Position numbers and translations under genes: made by a program. The notes under the pieces are model-generated. The model was given only the letters and a program-made list of their open reading frames with translations, was not told the DNA's origin and searched no databases. 64,000 nt of DNA from Bolinopsis microptera (taxonomy: Eukaryota; Ctenophora; Tentaculata; Lobata; Bolinopsidae), in the NCBI RefSeq assembly GCF_026151205.1, contig NC_087083.1, forward strand, positions 4,008,460 through 4,072,459. The letters are read 5' to 3'. Below are positions 48,901 to 60,900 of this stretch, one piece after another (positions within the stretch are counted from its first letter, which is position 1; each line of letters starts with the position of its first letter).

Positions 48901-51900
48901 CACGTGTATCAAAAAGATGGCGAATTTTACGAATTGGAAAACGAAAATAATTGCGAGGTCCGAAGTGGGATAAAATTATGTCTGGGGAATAAAGAAAACG
49001 AAGAATCTGCAAAGAAAGCAAGGTGTTTAAACGCCGACCCAAGAATATGTAAAACGAATTTGGAAAAATGTCAAATGCGCAATATTCAGACTAGTTCTGG
49101 TGTCATGGTCAGAGCAATACATCATTTGAAAGCATCGACGCAAGAAAGTCCTACTGAATACGTGGATATTTCAAATGGAAGTACGGTGAAATTTCTCAAC
49201 TACGATAAATATTATCAAATAGTTGCCGACAACTACATCATTAGATCAATTAAAGAGCCAATGTTTACGAAAGAACTAGAGTTGACGAACCCCGAAAAAT
49301 GGGACGAATATTTGATATCTGAAAATGAATTGCTGAAAAGAACGAATCTAAGTCAGCTCAGTGCTCATGTAGTTCAACAAAAAGAAATTGTTAAACATAT
49401 CAAATCTGAAAGAATCGGACTAAATCTGACGAAGGATCTAACTCTTGTGAATTTTATAGGAATTTTAACAGTAATGATTAGCATTATAGTGGGAATCTTC
49501 CTTCTATACAGCTATTGGAAAAAACGGTTCAGGACAAGGAAAGTAGAAAAGGACATAGAATTAGAAGAACAAAATAAAGACGAACTTTTAGAAAGCGGAA
49601 AAGATGAAGAATCTGGAGTAGATGAAACTAATTTCAGTGGTGAATATAGCGAAGGACTGCGACAAAGAGCGCCTAGTACAACTAAGGTGTATTCAGTGGA
49701 CGATGTGAAAAACAGAGTCTTATGACTAGACGAAGTAGAAGAATCAAATTTAAACTTGAACTGGAACCTAAATTGCGAAAATATAAATTGTGGAAAGGTG
49801 TCAGAAAAAGAGGTAAAGAAAGCTGTAAATTTACATTACGAAAATGTAAATGATAGTGTTCAAGATGTCAGCGACTGGGAAAGTGAATCAAAGAATACAA
49901 TAGACTCAAATAGTGCTTCGGATATACACGAGGAACTGGAGGAATTGAACATCGAGCATGACGCTTCTAACGATGATAATTTGGAACAACTACACAAAGA
50001 AGAGACGAAACGAGAAACAGAAATACCAATAGAAATATGGGTGATGATATTTAATTACCTCACCATCAAGCAATTACTGAAAGTACGAGAATTAAATAAA
50101 CGATTCAGTAGTTTGGTGAAGGATTACTTGCGGAACCCTACCAATGTAATAATGGAAAATTTTAAATTTTATAGTTACGAAACGTTCTATTTAACGGAAA
50201 TACTTATAGAAGATCAAATGTGTTGGACGAATATGAAAACTAAAATTGGAAAGTTTGCCATGAAATACATGATCATGAAAGGGGTGTACTGCAGCGCCAT
50301 CAATAAAGTGGAAAAACCATACTTGAGGTTTTTAAGAACACGGTGTCTACCATTGTATACTTTCAAGGACCGGCTAAGAAGCTTCACCCCTAAAGCGTCT
50401 GACGACGAAGTGATCATAAGATGGAAGGAATATAAGAAGAATTCTTGGGCGGATATTTCCCCATTGGAAAAATCATGCATTAAAATGGAATGCAAGTTCC
50501 AAACTTTCTTAACGAAACTATATATGAATAAATATGGTACGTCTCTACCGATAACTACGAATCGGGAAAAGATCCAAAGAATAGGCAAAATGCTGAAAAC
50601 CGAAGAGAATAAAAACTTCAATCTTCTTCAAGCTATAAAATATAGACCCCCGATTGAAGTTCTAATAGGGTAATCAAACCGTAAAAAGGAAAATGTAAAA
50701 TGTAAAATGTAATTCAAACGTAATATGTCAAACGTAATATCACAACTCACCAACGGGTTCAAAATTATAGAAACAGGCTCTTTCGTCATTTCCATTATCA
50801 CTTTAATTAAAGTTTTCTAACCACATATTGATCAGCAAAGCAAATGGAAAATACATCAGAAGAGATACCTTCAAAAACAGAAGAAATTCAAAGTCTATCC
50901 ATTAAAGAAGTCAAATCAGTTTCCAACTGTAATCTACCTATTGAACTATGGCATATTATTTTGACAAGGCTGAATCTACGTGATTTACTCAAAGCCAGGT
51001 TAATTTGCAAAAGGATGGGGAAAATCGTCTTTGACATTCTAATGGAGAACGAGATGTATTGGACCAGGATACAAACGAATATTGGAAAATTCGCGATAAA
51101 ACTCCTAACCATGAGAGGAGCGTATAATGCAGCAGTATTAGGACAAAAGAAATGTTATGCTCGTTTTGTCAGAACTAGATGTCTAACATTTGAAAAATAC
51201 AAGTCATTATTCCCAAATGAATCGGACTGGGTTATCCTAGAACGTTGGGGAAAGTATAAACACGAGTCATGGACGAAATTGTCAAGAATCGAAAAATCAA
51301 TTATTAAGATGGAATGCAAATTCGATTAGTATTTAAAGTACCAATACTGTAAAGCTTATGGAACCTGGTTGTCTATTACAATGACAGAAAAGAAAATAAA
51401 AGAAATCAGTAAAATGATGAAATACGAAGATAAGCAATACGGTAAATGAGTTCATCGCATAACTATGCGTGAATCTGCATTTAGATAAAGAATGATGAAA
51501 AATGTAAATATTGAAAAATTTGAAACTTAAAATATAAAACTGAAAACGGGCAGGTTTAAAGATGAGGAAGTTAGATAAGTAAAGGATCGAACTCAGCCCA
51601 ACTGAGATCCTAAATAATAAATATATGTATACAGTTTAAATTGTGAAAGTTATTATAAGACTTCAATAAGTTAAACATTTATTAAGTTAAGTAAGAAATT
51701 AATTAAATTAATAAGTAAGAATAAGTTAAAAGGCAAATAAGTTAAATATCCGATAAATTGAAAGTAGTTTGTCAAAGGACTATTAATTTAGTACCATTTC
51801 AGAGCCTTTTAAGTTTATTGAAGTCTACTGACCAAAATGGCCCATCCAGGGGTTATGATCAAGTTATTTCATAGGTTCTTAAATAGTTCTTGAATAGAAA

Positions 51901-54900
51901 ATTACAAGCTAGTAGATCTTCTCGTTTAGCCGGTCTATTGAGATTCTGGATCGCAACCGTATCCCCTCTCTGCACAGGAACATTTCCTACGAAGACCGTA
52001 GACGCATCGTTATCGGGACGTAACCCGAATCTGTTTCGTATCGGGACGTAACCCCCGTTGAGAAGAAGAAGAAAGAAGAAAGAAGAGGGAATGGAAAGAA
52101 TTATAATTGTAGCAATTCGTTACCGGGACGTAACCCGACTTTAAAAGCATCGCAATCAGGGCGTAACCTGACCCCCGTTGTCGTCGAAGAAAGAAGACCA
52201 AAGAAAAGGAAAGGAAAGGAAGGAAAAGAAAAGAAAAGAAAGATACTACTTGTAATAGTGGTGAGCGGCCCTAATGGCGAATTAGGTATTAATATATGTT
52301 AACAGTTTTAAGAAATGTTGATCAGCCCTAATGGCTAAATTATAGTAAATATTCTCCTATTTGAAGGAGAGGAAAACTTTGGTGTTAGATGATGATTATA
52401 ATTAGGAGACCTAGGTTCTAAAATTCAGAGTCTTAAAATTTAAGGATGTCAAGGAAAATTTAATAGAAGAAAAGAAGAAGACGAAAAAGAAAAAGAAATA
52501 TTTCATTAGAATAGTACGAGTAAGCCCTCGGTTGGCGAATCGGCTAATCGGTGAAATGATCAAATTAAAAACTCTATGAAAAAGGGGATCGTGTTGGCCT
52601 CTCGGACCAACAAGACTCTTTAATTATAGGTGGTTCTTTGCTAAAGTTCCGTTCATTTGGCTGAATTTGTCGAATCCATTTCTCTTGAGAACTCAAAGTT
52701 TTAGTATACCTTCAAGTCAAATTTATTTTACGGATTGAAACAGTTAATTGAATTAACCCGTAAAACTCTTAGAAGGCACAGCTACAGTGACTTTGGTCAT
52801 TAGTCCAGTGAAACTTTCAAAATATAAAACACCGATAACGGGTCTACTCAAATGATCCAGGGTGTTGGTCATTAGTCCGGAAAAACTTTCAAAATATACG
52901 GACCTTCAAATGATATAGGGTACATAGTTCCGTGTTGATTAGTTTCAATTGAGCATTAACGAGGCCACGCATCGGCGATCTAGAAGCCGTGTTTCGATGC
53001 GTCCTAACGGTAACAACACTGCCCGACTATATCTGAATTTTAGTTGCGATAGCAACAAGTTACAATTCGACGTAGCTCTCTAATAAGCTACAAGTTCAAT
53101 TCAAATCGGAAATATAAAAAGACTCTCAGTATATGAACCTTATCTCCGAAGGTATCTATTTAATGAATTAATGGAAGTATTATTATATTTGAAGGCTTAT
53201 TATACGACTCTATCAATTGTGTTCAAGTAACCATAAATTGAGACTGATTAAAAGCTCTAAAATAAAAAATATAAATAAACCACAACGGCAGTAGCCAAAA
53301 GAAGGCCACTGCTTATCTTTAGGATTTGAGAGTGACCTGTGCTTGAAACCCCCTCAACATCCACTACGTCAATATACTTATTATACAAATATAGAAAAAT
53401 ATAATAATCTAAAATTACTTATTGGTTTAGTTTGGTGACAAAGGAGAGCCCAGTTGAGTTTTAGTTTAGCTTTAGGTTTTGAATCACAGTTTAAAAGGTT
53501 AGCCATGTTTCATAGCAGAGAGAGATATCATGTGTGCATAGCCGTACCGGATGTAGAGTTTGAGATATAATATAGATTAGTTACCATGTAACTAATCATA
53601 CTCAAGGGCAAATTACTTTAAAATGCATTTTACTGTCATAGATGTTATTATATGCTAAGTAAAGCGCCCGAGCGGCTTATCGGATGGCACCGATTTTAGA
53701 TAAACTAACAGGAACCCGCCTAACCCTATAGTGGTGTCAACGAAAGAGCTGTATAGTATCAATTAACGATCAAAGCTAATCCTTATTACAATCACATACC
53801 AAACTACCTAATCAGATTGATTGCTTAGCAGTCCTAAAGTAATTGGAATACGAAATTAAACATTAGGTTTCTGATATTCGACCTAATCCTTATCAGTATA
53901 ATTACATTAGTGGATCCTTATTAATTAATTGAATTTGAGACTTATCGTAAGTAACTCTAAAACTAATTAATAATGAGACGTATCATAATTAATAATGAGA
54001 CGTATCATAATTAACTCTAAAACTAATTAGGGTGAGTATAAATACATGGAGAGTGGATGATGAAACATCAACCTCACTACCACTTTAGTTTTATATCGTT
54101 TGCTTCAGTTTGATATCTTCTTCAAAAATGTCTATATATTGATCTAAAAACATTTGACTATCAGCAGTTCGCCTGCGAGGAGTGTGATCAGATCGATGGA
54201 CATGCAGAAGTTCTTCAGTGAACAGGTGGTCACTACCACTTTAGCTTCATATCGTTTGTTTCAACTTCAACTCTACAAAATGCCAATCACCTACACAAGC
54301 TACGGCACACTTGCCAGGTTGGAGTTACTTACTATGTACAAGAGGATCACAGTTACAACAGCCGTATGTTTTGGGTTGGATACCATGAGATACAATGTTT
54401 GGGACCGGAAGATGAGACGTATCGCTAGAAAATATGAAGGACTTATCATAATTAAATCTAAAACTAATTAACGAGGGGGGAGTATAAATACATGAAGAGT
54501 GGATGATGAGACATCAACCTCACTTCTCCTTTACTCTTTTACAGTTTGTAACAATTCACTAATCAACAAAATGGTCGTCCTTTATACCAGTTATGGCACA
54601 CTCGCCAGACTAGAGTTGCTGACAATGTACATGCGTATAACGGTGACTACGGCTGTGTGCTTTGGTCTGGACACAATGAGGTATAACGTGTTTGACAGGA
54701 AAATGAGACGCGTCGCCAGGAAGCTAGAAGGACAACATGTAAGTATCATTGATCTTTATTATATGTATTATATGATTATTTGCTATTATTGACTTCCAAC
54801 CATTAAAAATTATCAAAGAGTTTGTTTGTTGATATTTTAATAATTACACCATCAAAACATCTCAGGTCAAAGTGACGTATACGACCGACAATGGAGCGTT

Positions 54901-57900
54901 CAGGAAGATCCAGAAACTAGAGCTAGCCGAACTTGATACATGCGGGAGATGCCATAGCACCATTTTGGCACAGGATGCCCAGGTAACTATATATTTATAA
55001 TCTGCTATATATGTATCCCCGTGCCAGACCCTCTAGACTTTTAATGCTTAGATTTAATATATCGCTATAATATTGACATAAAGTAATGATTAGACATAAA
55101 ATACAATTAATCTAAAAATATTTCACTTTCAGCAATTCACATGCGAGGAATGCGACAGAATTGAGGGCAATGATATGCCAACATTCTTCAACCAACAGGT
55201 GGTGATCCAGAAGGTAGTGAATAGAAAATACAGCTACAGTATGGGTTGTCATCTGGAGTTTCTGTTCGAAAAGGAAACTTACCACACAAGTTTGGTCTTT
55301 GAGAAAGACCCCATGTACCAACAGTTCATGGAAGTGGATGAGGGTGAAGCAAGGACGATCAAGGGATGGAAACAATTCCTTATGAAGCTAGTCACATCGA
55401 CTTGTAACATTTAATTTTGGTAATGATTTCAGCTCGACTAAGCTTGCTCCAAATTTCTTCCCGAAGACGGCATATGTTATTCACCTTAGAAACCTGCAGT
55501 TCTATCTGAGTCAAGGTGTTGTGCTCACATACGTACGTCGAGCAATTTGGTTTCAGCAAGAAGCTTGGATCGCTCCGTACATAGCAGAAAATACTAGACT
55601 CAGACAGGCTGCAGTGGACAAGTTTGAAAAGGACTACTATAAGCTCCTTAACAATGCCCTCTTTGGGAAGACAATGGAGAATGTGAGGAAGAGAGTTAAG
55701 ATTGTGCTTGTTAACTAGGGAAGGAGCCATGCCTGGCAAACTTCCAAACCCACGTTCAAGAGATTCGAAATCTTTGATGAGAATCTCGTGGGGGTGGAAG
55801 TGGCACAGACAACCATTACCTTGGACAAGCCAATCTTTGTTGGCTTCACTGTTCTAGATCTGTCAAAACTGCTCATGTACAAGTTTCACTATGAGGTAAT
55901 GAAACCAAACTTCCCAGAAGCAGTGCTCTGGTTACCTAATCATGTCTACATCTGTTTCAAAATCAACCCTCCTTGGTGATTTTTACCACCCAAACATCGA
56001 AGACGCCATATACATAGCAATACAACTTTCGGAGGAGGACCTGGATTTTCTCACTCAACTGCCTAAGAAACTCAGAGTCATCTGACCCACTAGTAGGGTT
56101 AGCTCCAACCAACAACACAAGCAGTTTCATCGGTTTGGAAACCAACCCCTTAGAATTCCTGGGAATCACAACGCCAATCCTGACAGAGATAAAGGAATCT
56201 CCAACACCCCAGCCGCTGAGAGTCACGTTCACCTCAACCGCACGTACCGTGAGAGGAAGGGGACGAGGAAGGAAGGCACCCACGACCCACACTGGGCCTG
56301 CAAGACCTGGAGTAGCTTCAGCAACCCAGACCCAGGCGTCCCTAAGACCTGCACCGAAAACAGCAGACTCGATGATCCAGACCGCAGCGTCTGTCGAGGT
56401 ACAAACTGACAGATCGGCTTATAGAGGGAACATGTTATCATTTACAAATGATAAGATCCCTGGACCGGTTAAGTTCCCTCAAAACTTCACCCTTAATCTG
56501 GAGCTCAGCGTGACACAAGCGGTAAAGATGGCTGGAAGGAGAGAGTACCTGCAGCTGGGCACAAGATTCGCGACCTTGCTGGGGCAAGGATTCAACGCCA
56601 TCGACTCGATACATGGTTCACCGGATAGTTCCCAAATCTCAATGACCCAGAGGAGGAATTGGCGATTCTTCATTAACCCAATTAGGACTACACTAAAGTT
56701 CCTAGTGTCTCACGCCGTTATATAATCAAGGAAATGACTGTTCTATTCGACTCAAGCTGCTATCAGCATTTTCATTTTAACTGCACAATTGATCTTATCA
56801 TTGGGCCCAGAAATTGGAACACGATCAGATGGCAGCAAAACAACAGCGGTCTGATCCTGCAGGATGGCAGTTACCTGCCATACGAGATGGTTAGCTACAT
56901 CCTCTCAAGACTCAACCATCTCCGTATATTCACAGCCGGGAACCAAAGCGCCTCTACTCTATCCTTCTTCATGCCGAAAGCAGACATCGTTCATGAGCTT
57001 GAAACATGTGGTCGGTGTCACAGCACTATTTTTGCACAGGATGCCCAGGTAACCATATTTTAATAATCTGCTATTATATATTGTATTCCCGTGTCTTGTT
57101 CAGATCCTCCAGACTTTTAATGCTTAGATTTAATATATCGCTATAATATTGATATAAAGTAATGATTAGACATAAAATACAATTAATCTAAAAATATTTC
57201 ACTTTCAGCAATTCACATGCGAGGAATGCGACAGAATTGAGGGCAATGATATGCCAACATTCTTCAACCAACAGGTGGTGATCCAGAAGGTAGTGAATAG
57301 AAAATACAGCTACAGTATGGGTTGTCATCTGGAGTTTCTGTTCGAAAAGGAAACTTACCACACAAGTTTGGTCTTTGAGAAAGACCCCATGTACCAACAG
57401 TTCATGGAAGTGGATGAGGGTGAAGCAAGGACGATCAAGGGATGGAAGCAATTCCTTATGAAGCTAGTCACACCGACTTGTATCATTTAATTGTTTTATT
57501 TATATTTAGTTATTATTATTTCTGGTCAGGTTGAAGAGTTATTTTGACTTTTCAAACCTAGCGGAAGATCACCCGCTGTTCTCAAATGAGAATGAAGCAG
57601 TTTTTAGCAAGTTCAAGGATGAGGCTGAGGGGTGGATCATCATAGAGTTTATAGGTTAGTTTTTCATTTTATTTTAATTCTGGTCATGGTTTTAATTTGT
57701 TTACTTTAAATTATAACTCAATCTGATACTGTTCATATATTGAATTACACTGCTAAATCATCTTTTAATAAATAATTACTATACATTTTTTCAGGATTAC
57801 GTTCCAAGATGTATTCAATACTCATTGATGACAAGGAGAACGGCAAGCAAAAGAGTACTGCGGCCGGGGTTAAGAAGTGCGTAAAAGACAAGGAGTTACA

Positions 57901-60900
57901 TCACGAACTCTACAGGAAAATCTTACAGGGTCCAGTTGCAGTGGTGATCAATGAGACGGAAACATCGCCAGAAGATCACTATATCCATCAGATGACATTC
58001 CGTTCCAAGAACCACACTGTCTACACAGTGGATCAGTGTAAAGTTGGTTTGACGCGGTATGACGACAAACGCTGGATCCTGCATTGATGACAAAGAGAAC
58101 GGTAAACAGAAGAGCACTGCAGCCGGGATTAAGAAGTGTGTGAAAGATAAGGAGCTGCACCATGAAAGATAAGGAGCTGCACCATAAAAGATTTAAAGGA
58201 GCTGCACCATGAAAGATAAGGAGCTGCACCATGAACTTTATAGGAAAATCTTGCAGGGTCCTGTGGTGATCAATGAGACGGAGACATCGCCAGAAGATCA
58301 CTATATCCATCAAATCAAAGAACCACACTGTTTACACAGTGGATCAGTGCAAGTGCAACCCAATAACTAACCACGTTACACCTCAGTTACCTAAAGATGT
58401 CTACCTCTGTTTCAAAATCAACCCTCCTTGGTGATTTTTACCACCCTAGTATCGAAGACGCCATAACAATACAGCTTTCGGAGGAGGACCTGGATTTTCT
58501 CACTCAACCACCTACTAGTAAGAAACTTAGAACAGAGTCTCCTGACCCACTAGTAGGGTTAGCTCCAACCAACCAAACAAGCGGTTTCGTCTGCTCAGAA
58601 ACCAACCCCTTAGAATTCCTGGGAATCACAACACCTAACCTGACAGAGGGAAAAGAATCTCCAACACCCCAGCCGCTGAGAGTTATTTTCACCTCAACCG
58701 CAAGAACCGTGAGAGGAAGGGGACGAGGAAGGAAGGCACCCCGACCCACACTGGGCCTGCAAGACCTGGAGTAGCTTCAGCAACCCAGACCCAGGCGTCC
58801 CTAAGACCTGCACCGAAAACAGCAGACTCGATGATCCAGACCGCAGCGTCTGTCGAGGTACAAACTGACAGATCGGCTTATAGAGGGAACATGTTATCAT
58901 TTACAAATGATAAGATCCCTGGACCGGTTAAGTTCCCTCAAAACTTCACCCTTAATCTGGAGCTCAGCGTGACACAAGCGGTAAAGATGGCTGGAAGGAG
59001 AGAGTACCTGCAGCTGGGCACAAGATTCGCGACCTTGCTGGGGCAAGGATTCAACGCCATCGACTCGATACATGGTTCACCGGATAGTTCCCAAATCTCA
59101 ATGACCCAGAGGAGGAATTGGCGATTCTTCATTAACCCAATTAGGACTACACTAAAGTTCCTAGTGTCTCACGCCGTTATATAATCAAGGAAATGACTGT
59201 TCTATTCGACTCAAGCTGCTATCAGCATTTTCATTTTAACTGCACAATTGATCTTATCATTGGGCCCAGAGATTGGAACACGATCAGATGGCAGCAAAAC
59301 AACAGCGGTCTGATCCTGCAGGATAACAGTTACCTGCCATACGAGATGGTTAGCTACATCCTCTCAAGACTCAACCATCTCCGTATATTCACAGCCGGGA
59401 ACCAAAGCGCCTCTACTCTATCCTTCTTCATGCCGAAAGCAGACATCGTGGACATATGTCAGGAGTGGGATTCTAAGTATCCAACGGTGCTAGAAGACTC
59501 GCCGTGCTTAGTAAATTACCGCCAACAATATTAAAACTTATCATTTCTTCTTTACAATATCCACAATAGTTACAATGTCTTGCTATATTGCTATCGAAGT
59601 CTTCCAAGTCTCCCGCCGCTATATAATCAAGGAGATGACTGTTCTATTCGACTCAAGCTGCTATCAGCATTTTCATTTTAACTGCACAATTGATCTTATC
59701 ATTGGGCCCAGAAATTGGAACACGATCAGATGGCAGCAAAACAACAGCGGTCTGATCCTGCAGGATGGCAGTTACCTGCCATACGAGATGGTTAGCTACA
59801 TCCTCTCAAGACTCAACCATCTCCGTATATTCACAGCCGGGAACCAAAGCGCCTCTACTCTATCCTTCTTCATGCCGAAAGCAGACATCGTTCATGAGCT
59901 TGAAACATGTGGTCGGTGTCACAGCACTATTTTTGCACAGGATGCCCAGGTAACCATATTTTAATAATCTGCTATTATATATTGTATTCCCGTGTCTTGT
60001 TCAGATCCTCCAGACTTTTAATGCTTAGATTTAATATATCGCTATAATATTGATATAAAGTAATGATTAGACATAAAATACAATTAATCTAAAAATATTT
60101 CACTTTCAGCAATTCACATGCGAGGAATGCGACAGAATTGAGGGCAATGATATGCCAACATTCTTCAACCAACAGGTGGTGATCCAGAAGGTAGTGAATA
60201 GAAAATACAGCTACAGTATGGGTTGTCATCTGGAGTTTCTGTTCGAAAAGGAAACTTACCACACAAGTTTGGTCTTTGAGAAAGACCCCATGTACCAACA
60301 GTTCATGGAAGTGGATGAGGGTGAAGCAAGGACGATCAAGGGATGGAAGCAATTCCTTATGAAGCTAGTCACACCGACTTGTATCATTTAATTGTTTTAT
60401 TTATATTTAGTTATTATTATTTCTGGTCAGGTTGAAGAGTTATTTTGACTTTTCAAACCTAGCGGAAGATCACCCGCTGTTCTCAAATGAGAATAAAGCA
60501 GTTTCTGGCAAGTTCAAGGATGAGGCTGAGGGGTGGATCATCATAGAGTTTATAGGTTAGTTTTTCATTTTATTTTAATTCTGGTCATGGTTTTAATTTG
60601 TTTACTTTAAATTATAACTCAATCTGATACTGTTCATATATTGAATTACACTGCTAAATCATCTTTTAATAAATAATTACTATACATTTTTTCAGGATTA
60701 CGTTCCAAGATGTATTCAATACTCATTGATGACAAGGAGAACGGCAAGCAAAAGAGTACTGCGGCCGGGGTTAAGAAGTGCGTAAAAGACAAGGAGTTAC
60801 ATCACGAACTCTACAGGAAAATCTTACAGGGTCCAGTTGCAGTGGTGATCAATGAGACGGAAACATCGCCAGAAGATCACTATATCCATCAGATGACATT

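Larger units (their letters stand above)
44278..53300 (+). mobile_element. Young LTR element with Env-like and F-box genes but no gag-pol
   Basis: Two 709-bp LTRs starting TGTTGG and ending CCAAAA, target duplication GAAG (44274-44277 and 53301-53304), a TGGTGCCC primer-binding candidate and a polypurine tract. The LTRs seem to differ only at one base (CTTGTTA against CTTATTA), so insertion is recent. The 7.6-kb interior carries five frames (45099, 45371, 47620, 49726, 50844) and two non-coding stretches. I find no gag, protease, RT, RNase H or integrase motif. It must be non-autonomous for copying, yet it keeps intact glycoprotein frames. Known Env-bearing LTR elements (errantiviruses and similar) have gag-pol, so this arrangement is unusual. 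Confidence 0.9.

Noticed and set aside
50400..50560. HMG-box in the C-terminal part of F-box ORF D
   Set aside because: Only a W--L/I---EK spacing is similar; the N-terminal half of an HMG box is missing.
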